A stretch of 7,093 nt of DNA, from contig JAJCYL010000594.1 of the NCBI GenBank assembly GCA_029262955.1, forward strand, positions 1 through 7,093. Direction: 5' to 3'. The notes under the pieces are model-generated. The model searched no databases. It saw nothing but the letters and a program-made list of their open reading frames with translations, and was not told the origin of the DNA. Position 1 is the stretch's first letter. Each line of letters starts with the position of its first letter. This DNA comes from Cytophagales bacterium (GTDB taxonomy: Bacteria > Bacteroidota > Bacteroidia > Cytophagales > Cyclobacteriaceae). Made by a program: the position numbers and the translations under genes. Shown here piece after piece: positions 1 to 5,440 of this stretch.

Positions 1-303
1 TCGACGGGAGCTTCTATAGAAAATTGGATTAAAGTGTTGGAATCTGCGGTGAAGAAGTACGACGACAATACCATTTTCGTTTCCGGGCATGCTGAACCAG
101 GCGATGATCTGACTGGAGGGAAGGAAAGGTTAAGAAGCAAAATAGCTTACCTCAACGGGTTGTTGGAATTTGTAGGTAAGCAAATGAAATCAGGAAAATC
201 AAAAGAGGAGATAGAGAAACTGCCCGGAATTCCAGGCTTTGACTTTCCGGAAAGAGGATTAAGCAGAAATTTGGGCACAGCCTATGATGAGTTGAGCGCT
301 TAG
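1..303 (+). CDS. MBL-fold metallo-hydrolase, C-terminal part (5' end outside window)
   Basis: The reading frame is open from the first base (S-T-G-A-S-I-E-N-W-I-K...) to the TAG at 301-303, so about 100 C-terminal residues of a longer protein are visible. A GTG at 34 is an in-frame codon, not a credible start, because family-like sequence continues upstream of it. The pattern ASIENWIKVLE, then a beta strand (TIFVSGHAEPG) and then GG-K-RL-K-AYLNGLLEFV matches the end of metallo-beta-lactamase-fold hydrolases of the glyoxalase II-like or quinoprotein-relay type. In those proteins the His of the GH motif (about visible residue 30) is the last metal ligand. The HxHxDH core would lie upstream and cannot be checked. 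The substrate is unknown. The stop is 44 bp before the next gene, so read-through transcription is possible, although a -7 element lies in that gap. Confidence 0.72.
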   Translation, partial: STGASIENWIKVLESAVKKYDDNTIFVSGHAEPGDDLTGGKERLRSKIAYLNGLLEFVGKQMKSGKSKEEIEKLPGIPGFDFPERGLSRNLGTAYDELSA

Positions 304-307
304 CTCC

Positions 308-315
308 TATATTTG
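308..315 (+). promoter_or_regulatory. Candidate Bacteroidota -7 element (TATATTTG)
   Basis: TATATTTG fits the Bacteroidota -7 consensus TAnnTTTG exactly. It lies just after the stop of the MBL-fold gene and about 32 bp before the ATG at 348, which would give a leader of roughly 25 nt. No TTTG or TTG -33 element lies at the usual 19-21 nt distance; the nearest, TTTG at 270-273 and TTG at 292-294, are too far and too close. The call rests on the -7 box and its position alone. Confidence 0.35.
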
Positions 316-347
316 GAGAGAATACACCCGTAATAAAACAAAGTATT

Positions 348-1460
348 ATGCTGGACAAGCCTCGCCGTCAATTTATCAAAACCTCCGCTTTGGGATTAAG
401 TGCTACTACCATTGCTCCATCTTTATTTGGAAAGGAACTAGGTAACTCAATTAGCAAACAACGAAAATTGGGCGTAGCCATTATTGGCCTTTCAGGATAC
501 GCCAGAAGCGCTATTGTGCCAGGACTACTTGAGGCGGAATACTGTAAATTGGCTGGATTTGTTACTGGAAACCCGAATGGTGACAAAGCGCAGGAATTTA
601 AAGTAAAATATGGTATTCCAGACAAGAATATATATAGCTATGACAATTTTGAGGACATTGCTGAGAACCCTGATATTGACATGGTTTACATCGTTTTACC
701 GAACGGTCTACATGCAGAATACACCATCAGGGCCGCCAAAGCCGGCAAGCATGTCATGTGCGAAAAACCTATGGAGGTAAGTGTGGCAAAAGGGCAAACT
801 ATGATTGACGCTTGTAAGAAAGCTGGTACGCTTCTTCAAATAGGATATAGGTGCCGGTACGATCCATTTCATAAGGAAATGATGCGACTTAGCCAGGAAA
901 AGGTATATGGAGAGGTCAAACTGATTGAGTCTTCATTCTCCTTTTTTGGGATGAATTCTGATAATTGGCGATTCACTAATAAATCGCTTTCCGGAGGGGG
1001 ACCAATGATGGATGTAGGGATTTACTGTATCCAGGGTGCCAGGTATACACTTGATGCTGAGCCTATAGCTGTCACTGCCAGAACATACAAGACGTATATG
1101 GACAAGCTGCCAGATATGGAAGAAACAATTGTCTGGGAGATGGAATTTGCCAGTGGCGCAGTGGCTAGTTGTAATTGTAGTTATGCAGCCCGCAATAATC
1201 ATATCCATGTTTCTGCGGAGAAGGGGTCATTCGGAATCAGAGATGCTTTTGTGGCTCATGGAGACCTTGATGGCTATGTTGAAGATAAAAAGATGAGTTT
1301 CCCGAGTAAAAACAAGCAGGCAGTGCAAATGGATGCCTTTGCTCGAAATATTCTCGATAAGACTGCGGTGATAGCTTCGGGAGAAGATGGCTTACAGGAT
1401 TTGAGAATTATTGAAGCCATTTATAAAGCCGCAGATACGGGAGACCGAGTTCTACTTTGA
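348..1460 (+). CDS. Tat-exported Gfo/Idh/MocA oxidoreductase, glucose-fructose oxidoreductase-like
   Basis: The protein has 370 residues. It begins with a twin-arginine signal (R6-R7 in PRRQFIK, then a hydrophobic ALGLSATTIAPSLFG stretch), so it is probably folded with its cofactor in the cytoplasm and exported. A Rossmann NAD(P)-binding domain starts near residue 42 (VAIIGLSGYA, a variant glycine loop). The family motif EKP is at 139-141. The C-terminal domain carries GGGPMMDVGIY at 217-226. In Zymomonas glucose-fructose oxidoreductase the corresponding Lys, Asp and Tyr (EKP and DVGIY) line the active site, and GYRCRYDPFH near 166-175 also resembles that enzyme. From family knowledge, it would oxidise a sugar or polyol using tightly held NADP(H); the actual substrate is not shown. 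The ATG is chosen because it places the Tat motif at the N terminus. The gene overlaps the next by 4 bp, which suggests coupled translation. Confidence 0.88.
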   Translation: MLDKPRRQFIKTSALGLSATTIAPSLFGKELGNSISKQRKLGVAIIGLSGYARSAIVPGLLEAEYCKLAGFVTGNPNGDKAQEFKVKYGIPDKNIYSYDNFEDIAENPDIDMVYIVLPNGLHAEYTIRAAKAGKHVMCEKPMEVSVAKGQTMIDACKKAGTLLQIGYRCRYDPFHKEMMRLSQEKVYGEVKLIESSFSFFGMNSDNWRFTNKSLSGGGPMMDVGIYCIQGARYTLDAEPIAVTARTYKTYMDKLPDMEETIVWEMEFASGAVASCNCSYAARNNHIHVSAEKGSFGIRDAFVAHGDLDGYVEDKKMSFPSKNKQAVQMDAFARNILDKTAVIASGEDGLQDLRIIEAIYKAADTGDRVLL

Positions 1461-2017
1461 GCATAGAGCAATCCCTTAACGGCACTGCCTCTGGTGATCC
1501 GTCAGATTACTATTATCAAATTCCGGATTACCCGGAAACCTATAACGAAGGAACGGTTGCAGGGAGGGTAGTTGATGGATTAGGTTTCAGGTACTATTGG
1601 GCAACCGAAAACCTTGCGGTAACGGATCTCGACTTTCTCCATGGCAAAGATTCAAGAAGTATAGCAGAAGTTATTGATCATGTATTAAGCCTTTCAGTGA
1701 TGATTGTAGATTCCATAGCTGTGCGTCCCAATATCCGACAGGACTGGTCTGAAATTGGCGTTAGTGAAAAAAGGACAAAAGCCCTGGACTACATCAGGGA
1801 TGCCGCTGAAATGTTAAAATCAAATAAGTCTGGTATGGATGAATACAAAGTGATCTTTGAAAGACCGAAAGGAACTTTTGAATATCCTTTTTGGAATATA
1901 CTCAATGGACCTATATCAGATGCAATTTATCATGTCGGTCAAATAGTGACATTAAGACGTTTATCTGGTAATCCAATCAACCCGGGTGTGAGAGTTTTTC
2001 TGGGAAGAACAGATTGA
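1457..2017 (+). CDS. DinB-like family protein, TTG start overlapping the preceding gene
   Basis: This 186-residue protein has an N-terminal IPDYPETY-GTVAGRVVDGLGFRYYWATENL segment, a central helix with H75 (EVIDHVLSLS) and a C-terminal helix with H159 (SDAIYHVGQIVTLRRLSGNP). This is the four-helix DinB-like pattern common in Bacteroidota, related to the metal-binding DinB/mycothiol-isomerase-like fold. Classical DinB proteins have three metal-binding His, the last two as HxxxH. Here the C-terminal helix shows H159 but no second His four residues on, so the metal site may be altered. The start is inferred: an in-frame TAA at 1424-1426 blocks extension, the first downstream ATG would cut into the fold, and TTG at 1457 forms a TTGA overlap with the upstream stop. 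GGGAG at 1439-1443 is a possible ribosome site, 13 nt away. No signal peptide is visible. The function is unknown; linkage to the oxidoreductase is tight. Confidence 0.78.
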   Translation: MSIEQSLNGTASGDPSDYYYQIPDYPETYNEGTVAGRVVDGLGFRYYWATENLAVTDLDFLHGKDSRSIAEVIDHVLSLSVMIVDSIAVRPNIRQDWSEIGVSEKRTKALDYIRDAAEMLKSNKSGMDEYKVIFERPKGTFEYPFWNILNGPISDAIYHVGQIVTLRRLSGNPINPGVRVFLGRTD

Positions 2018-2244
2018 ATTTTAAGCTCTTGTTAAAATACTCCCGGTAATTCGGATATTGGCCCGATTAACTCCTCATCTTTTTGGCAACTCAAAATCGT
2101 AATCCGGCGCACAACTAGTCTTTTGGCAGTGATCCGGTGTTGAAAGGAGATTCTCTTAAATTACAGGGCTTAAGTTACAAACATAAATGGGTGAATAGGG
2201 ATTGATTTCAGTGATAACGAATGACGTAGGAGTGGATTTCATAC

Positions 2245-2252
2245 TAACTTTG
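2245..2252 (+). promoter_or_regulatory. Candidate -7 promoter element (TAACTTTG) for the Mo hydroxylase operon
   Basis: TAACTTTG matches the Bacteroidota -7 consensus TAnnTTTG at every fixed position. Transcription would begin near 2259 and give a leader of about 110 nt before the ATG at 2370. No TTTG-type -33 box is seen 19-21 nt upstream, where the sequence is GATAACGAATGACG-like, so activator dependence or a false positive are both possible. Confidence 0.42.
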
Positions 2253-2361
2253 GTACGATTTAGGGCTTCTTTAAAGTCTTTCGAACTGCAATGCCTGTTG
2301 TTGGTATAAGAATACTTGATTTAATCCATTTTTTAAGGCAACTTTAGATAATTAACTATCA

Positions 2362-2366
2362 GAGGG
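2362..2366 (+). promoter_or_regulatory. Ribosome binding site-like GAGGG before the iron-sulfur subunit
   Basis: GAGGG lies only 3 nt before the ATG at 2370. This spacing is shorter than ideal, but it is one of the few Shine-Dalgarno-like sites close to a start in this window. It supports ATG 2370, which also gives the normal N terminus of the family. Confidence 0.35.
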
Positions 2367-2369
2367 ATT

Positions 2370-2831
2370 ATGGCTAATTACAATTTAAGGATTAATGGTA
2401 AAATGACGCAAGTTGATGTGGACTCGGATACCCCGATGCTGTGGGTCTTAAGAGATCACATTAAGTTGGTAGGAACTAAATTTGGTTGTGGGATTGCCCA
2501 ATGTGGAGCATGCACCATACACCTGGATGGCGAGGCCGTTAGGTCATGCTCAGTACCGGTTTCGGCTGTAGGAGCTAAGGCAATCACTACGATAGAAGGT
2601 TTATCCGAAAATGGTGATCACCCTTTACAAAAAGCATGGATCGAGCATGATGTGCCCCAGTGTGGCTATTGCCAGGCTGGCCAGATAATGAATGCTGCCT
2701 CATTGCTTGACAAGAACCCAAATCCAAGCGATGAGGACATTGCCAGGGGAATGAATGGCAATATTTGCCGATGTGGTACTTATACCCGAATCAAAAAGGC
2801 AATTAAAACTGCAGCTGCAGAAATGAGCTGA
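2370..2831 (+). CDS. (2Fe-2S)-binding subunit of molybdenum hydroxylase (IorA-type)
   Basis: The 153-residue protein is full length for the small subunit of xanthine dehydrogenase-family enzymes. The N-terminal ferredoxin-like domain carries the plant-type cluster ligands C40, C45, C48 and C60 (GCGIAQCGACTIHLDG...C). The C-terminal helical domain carries the second cluster ligands C98, C101, C133 and C135 (QCGYCQAGQI and NICRCGTY). All eight cysteines are present. The two clusters pass electrons from the molybdopterin site to an external acceptor. There is no signal peptide, while the partner subunit has a Tat signal. As is known for related enzymes, the small subunit is probably carried across the membrane bound to its partner. 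The gene is 35 bp upstream of that partner and surely co-transcribed. The gene symbol is left blank because the substrate is not established. Confidence 0.95.
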   Translation: MANYNLRINGKMTQVDVDSDTPMLWVLRDHIKLVGTKFGCGIAQCGACTIHLDGEAVRSCSVPVSAVGAKAITTIEGLSENGDHPLQKAWIEHDVPQCGYCQAGQIMNAASLLDKNPNPSDEDIARGMNGNICRCGTYTRIKKAIKTAAAEMS

Positions 2832-2866
2832 TCCTCAATCATTAGTTATTACCTAATAAGACTAAC

Positions 2867-5059
2867 ATGACTTTAATAAAGACTACATACGATAGAAGAT
2901 CATTCATGAAAGCTTCTGCCCTTGGTGGTGGCGGTATGATGATCGGATTTAGCTGGCTGGCTTCCTGCAAGCCGGGAGATAAGGCTTCAGATATTCCTAA
3001 AGAATGGTTTAATGTCAATGCCTATCTTAAAATTGAGAAAAATGGGATGGTGACCATCATGTCTCCAAACCCCGAAATAGGTCAGAATGTAAAAACCGCC
3101 ATGCCTATGATTGTGGCTGAAGAGTTGGATGTTGACTGGAAGAATGTAATTGTTGAACAGGCTGGTCTGAACACCAGAGATTATACCCGCCAATTGGCTG
3201 GTGGAAGCCAATCAATCAGACAAGGGTGGCAAAGCCTGAGAATGGCCGGAGCAACAGCCAGAAGAATGCTATTGGAAGCAGCTGCTAAAGAATGGTCAGT
3301 ACCTGTTTCCGAATTAACGACAGATGCCGGCACCATCAAACATAGTAGTGGTAAAAGTATGGGTTATGGAGATGTTGCCTCTGTCGCCGGAACAATGACT
3401 GTGCCTGAAGAAGTAGAACTGAAAGATCCCAAGGACTTCAAAATTATTGGAACACCTGTTGGTAATGTGGATGCGCCAAAGATCGTAACAGGTGAGCCAC
3501 TTTTCGGACTGGACGTGGATAGGGAAGGGATGTTAACCGCAGTGATTATTCATCCGCCTGCATTTGGTATGAAATTGAAATCTCTTGATGCGGCTGCTGC
3601 CAAAGCTATGCCAGGTATCAAGGATGTGATAACCATCAGTACAGAAGTTCCCGAAGGTGCTGAATATCAATGGTCTGATACGAACGCTTTCCGTGAATTA
3701 GTCGCTGTAGTTGGAAATAGCACCTGGCAGGTCATGAAGGCTAAGAAAGCAGTCAATGTTACCTGGGAACCTGATAGTAACCTGGAAAGTAGTCTTGATC
3801 ATGAAGTACGTCTGACGGCTCTGGTTAAAAAGAAGGCAAAGGAAGCCTCACGAAAGGATGGAAATCCAACTCTAGCTTTTAAAAATGCGGCACAGGTGGT
3901 TGAGAGAACTTATACTGCTCCATTCCTGGCACACAACCCAATGGAGCCTATGAATTTCTTTGCCAATGTCACCAAAGACAGGGCGGAGTTGGTTGGCCCA
4001 ACTCAGACTCCGGAATTTATGAGTAAAACCGCGGCGGTCGTTTTGGGAATGCCCGAAGACAAAATTGATATCATGATGACCCGGATGGGTGGCGGATTTG
4101 GTCGTCGGCTGTATGGTCACTTTGGTATTGAGGCAGCCGTAATTTCACAGAAAATAGGTGCACCAGTTAAGTTGGTCTACAGCCGTGAGGATGATATGAC
4201 ACAAGGTACCTACCGACCTGCGTACAAGGTAACATATCGAGCTGCATTGGATAAGAACAATAAACTAACCGGCCTGCATATTAGAGGAGCCGGTGCCCAC
4301 GGTAGCCCCGTTTTTAAAGATCGTTTCCCAGCTGGGGCAGTTGACAATTACCTGGTGGAAGATCATACTTTAGAATCGAATATTTCAGGCGGAGCCTGGA
4401 GAGCGCCAAGATCTAATTTCATGGCTGGTATTGAGTCTGCATTTCTTGATGAAGTGGCAGAAGCAGCAGGAAAAGATCCCATTGATTTCAGATTGGAGCT
4501 ATTCGATAAGGCCATAAACGATCCGGTTGGTGAAAAAAATGACTACGATCCTGCACGCTATGCGGGTGTACTTAAAATGGTTAAGGAAAAGGCCAATTGG
4601 GGTGCAAACACTCCTGGTGTACATAGAGGAGTGTCAGTTTATTACTGTCACAATTCGTACGTAGCCCAGGTAGTTGATTTAGTCATGGATAACGACAAGC
4701 CAAAAGTAAAGAAGGTGTGGTGTGCAGTTGATTGTGGTATTGTGGTTAATCCGAGTAATGCCAGAAATCAGATCGAAGGTGGGTTAATTGATGGCATTGG
4801 TCACTCGATGTACAGTGCTATTACTTTCAAGGATGGGCAACCAGAGCAGAGCAATTTCAACAACTACAGGTTGATCAGACATTCGGAAGCTCCTCTTGAA
4901 ATAGAAACGCATTTCGTGGACAATGGCATTGATCCAACCGGCCTTGGAGAGCCAGGTTTACCACCGATATCTGGTGCGTTGATGAATGCTTTGGCAAATG
5001 CTACAGGCAAACGAATGTACAATCAGCCGTTTGTGAATGATGCTTTGGTCTTGGGATAA
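2867..5059 (+). CDS. Molybdopterin-binding large subunit of a xanthine dehydrogenase-family oxidoreductase (IorB-type), Tat-exported
   Basis: The protein has 730 residues, in the usual range for the IorB-type large subunit. A Tat motif DRRSFMK (R10, R11) is followed by a glycine-rich hydrophobic segment and LASC at 31-34. The latter fits a lipobox, so the mature protein may be a Tat lipoprotein anchored through C34. The molybdopterin cytosine dinucleotide-binding core shows GGGFGRR at 408-414, HNPMEPMN at 357-364, GGAWRAPRSN at 508-517, the CGIVVNP-IEGG region at 623-639, and GLGEPGLPP at 692-700. E695 in the last motif corresponds to the catalytic Glu that activates the Mo-bound hydroxyl. 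The family hydroxylates aldehydes or N-heterocycles such as isoquinoline; the substrate here is unknown. No FAD or cytochrome c subunit or maturation gene is adjacent. No good ribosome site precedes ATG 2867; the Tat motif fixes the start. A terminator follows. Confidence 0.94.
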   Translation: MTLIKTTYDRRSFMKASALGGGGMMIGFSWLASCKPGDKASDIPKEWFNVNAYLKIEKNGMVTIMSPNPEIGQNVKTAMPMIVAEELDVDWKNVIVEQAGLNTRDYTRQLAGGSQSIRQGWQSLRMAGATARRMLLEAAAKEWSVPVSELTTDAGTIKHSSGKSMGYGDVASVAGTMTVPEEVELKDPKDFKIIGTPVGNVDAPKIVTGEPLFGLDVDREGMLTAVIIHPPAFGMKLKSLDAAAAKAMPGIKDVITISTEVPEGAEYQWSDTNAFRELVAVVGNSTWQVMKAKKAVNVTWEPDSNLESSLDHEVRLTALVKKKAKEASRKDGNPTLAFKNAAQVVERTYTAPFLAHNPMEPMNFFANVTKDRAELVGPTQTPEFMSKTAAVVLGMPEDKIDIMMTRMGGGFGRRLYGHFGIEAAVISQKIGAPVKLVYSREDDMTQGTYRPAYKVTYRAALDKNNKLTGLHIRGAGAHGSPVFKDRFPAGAVDNYLVEDHTLESNISGGAWRAPRSNFMAGIESAFLDEVAEAAGKDPIDFRLELFDKAINDPVGEKNDYDPARYAGVLKMVKEKANWGANTPGVHRGVSVYYCHNSYVAQVVDLVMDNDKPKVKKVWCAVDCGIVVNPSNARNQIEGGLIDGIGHSMYSAITFKDGQPEQSNFNNYRLIRHSEAPLEIETHFVDNGIDPTGLGEPGLPPISGALMNALANATGKRMYNQPFVNDALVLG

Positions 5060-5088
5060 GATGTTGGCATAAGAATTATAGATTTACG

Positions 5089-5117
5089 AAAGCCCGGCTA
5101 CAACCGGGCTTTTTTTG
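5089..5117 (+). terminator. Intrinsic terminator after the molybdenum hydroxylase operon
   Basis: AAAGCCCGG (5089-5097) pairs with CCGGGCTTT (5104-5112) around the 6-nt loop CTACAA. The right arm runs into an uninterrupted T run ending at 5117. It begins 30 bp after the stop codon at 5057-5059. The GC-rich stem and T tract make this a strong rho-independent terminator. The A's before the stem give it some activity on the opposite strand too. Confidence 0.92.
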
Positions 5118-5143
5118 AATATTATTATCGGCAGATATTTATA

Positions 5144-5182
5144 GAGATTCCCCGGTCTCCTCACGTCACCGTGGAATGACGG
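5144..5182 (+). repeat. Putative dispersed intergenic repeat, copy 1
   Basis: The element opens with GAGATTCCCCGG and closes with GGAATGACGG. ATTCC (5147-5151) can pair with GGAAT (5173-5177), and CACG (5162-5165) with CGTG (5170-5173), although these pairings share one base. The same end sequences recur in reverse orientation at 5252-5282, which is the main evidence for a repeat. GATTCC...GGAATGAC-type units are widespread in bacterial intergenic DNA; genome copy number cannot be seen here. Confidence 0.6.
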
Positions 5183-5190
5183 GAATGTTA

Positions 5191-5212
5191 ATTTCACCGT
5201 GCATGGCGAAAT
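5191..5212 (+). repeat. Imperfect hairpin ATTTCACC...GGCGAAAT
   Basis: ATTTCACC (5191-5198) pairs with GGCGAAAT (5205-5212) across a loop of GTGCAT, with one A-C mismatch. It lies between the two inverted repeat copies. There is no T tract, so it is not a terminator; its role is unknown. Confidence 0.45.
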
Positions 5213-5251
5213 TGTAAATGTTACCATGGCATGAAGAATACGTAAATAGTA

Positions 5252-5282
5252 CCGTCATTACCCGGTTTATCCGGGTAATCTC
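5252..5282 (-). repeat. Putative dispersed intergenic repeat, copy 2 (inverted)
   Basis: On the + strand, ATTACCCGG (5257-5265) and CCGGGTAAT (5271-5279) form a perfect 9-bp stem with a TTTAT loop. Read on the - strand the element begins GAGATTACCCGG and ends AATGACGG. It shares 11 of 12 bases at one end and 8 exact bases at the other with copy 1, so the two copies face each other about 70 bp apart. No T run follows, so a terminator role is unlikely. Confidence 0.65.
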
Positions 5283-5317
5283 CTTCAATTATGAGCTATG
5301 ACAAGGATGGTAAGCCA

Positions 5318-5332
5318 ACCTGCCTGGCAGGT
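5318..5332. repeat. Short palindrome ACCTGCC-T-GGCAGGT
   Basis: Two perfect 7-bp arms flank a single central T. Such CTGCC/GGCAG palindromes are common in Bacteroidota intergenic DNA. It could also be a dimeric operator, since it lies about 45 bp upstream of the proposed promoter at 5376-5410, but no regulator is nearby. Confidence 0.5.
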
Positions 5333-5375
5333 AAGCGTGGAAGATGAGGATGGGAGCAAATTGTAACACCAGACC

Positions 5376-5410
5376 TTTTGTACAAAACACTCCAATCACA
5401 ATTATTTTTC
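5376..5410 (+). promoter_or_regulatory. Candidate Bacteroidota promoter for the deacetylase/amidohydrolase pair
   Basis: TTTTG (5376-5380) serves as a -33 element. TATTTTTC (5403-5410) matches TAnnTTTG except for the last base. The spacer is 22 nt, slightly long but within the reported range. Transcription would start near 5417, leaving a short leader of about 25 nt before ATG 5441. This position also argues against translation starting further upstream. Confidence 0.42.
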
Positions 5411-5440
5411 TTAATAACTTATGTTCCAAACAAAGAAAAT

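Larger units (their letters stand above)
2018..2369. other. Non-coding gap of about 350 bp before the molybdenum hydroxylase operon
   Basis: I see no convincing gene on either strand. Just after the stop there is a perfect but AT-only inverted repeat (ATTTTAA at 2018-2024, TTAAAAT at 2032-2038) with no following T run, so it is at best a weak terminator. The middle contains TTTTGGCA followed by TCCGG twice, at about 2080-2117 and 2120-2138, which may be chance. The right half holds a -7-like element at 2245-2252, the palindrome CTTTAAAG at 2269-2276 and an AT-rich leader running to the start at 2370. The long leader could hold regulation, but no known riboswitch or operator is recognised. Confidence 0.6.
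5118..5440. other. Hairpin-rich non-coding gap of about 320 bp
   Basis: There is no supportable gene on either strand between the terminator and the deacetylase-fold gene. The gap holds, in order, a GAGATTCCCCGG...GGAATGACGG repeat (5144-5182), a hairpin around 5191-5212, an inverted relative of the first repeat (5252-5282), a short palindrome (5318-5332) and a probable promoter (5376-5410). The density of inverted repeats is unlike the other gap in this window and suggests an accumulation of small dispersed repeats. Confidence 0.7.

Noticed and set aside
34..303. Complete small gene starting with GTG at 34
   Set aside because: The frame is open to base 1 and the residues before the GTG fit the MBL-fold family, so this is the tail of a longer gene.
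304..318. CTCC/GGAG inverted repeat as a terminator or operator after the first gene
   Set aside because: The stem is only 4 bp and overlaps the better-supported TATATTTG promoter element.
933..1208. Minus-strand open frame inside the oxidoreductase gene, and similar antisense frames elsewhere
   Set aside because: These lie wholly within well-supported + strand genes, show no recognisable family features and have no start context; they are shadows.
2018..2038. Inverted repeat ATTTTAA/TTAAAAT after the DinB-like gene as a terminator
   Set aside because: The stem is purely A/T and is not followed by a T run; termination here would be weak at best.
2079..2138. Two TTTTGGCA...TCCGG units as a direct repeat or operator array
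   Set aside because: The spacing between the two halves differs between copies and the shared words are short; chance is a sufficient explanation.
5252..5282. The perfect 9-bp stem as a second intrinsic terminator
   Set aside because: No T run follows on either strand, and the sequence matches the inverted repeat copy at 5144-5182, so a repeat is the better reading.
5378..5440. Upstream TTG start adding 21 residues to the deacetylase-fold gene
   Set aside because: It would bury the clear lipoprotein signal that begins at ATG 5441, and it overlaps the candidate -33 promoter element.
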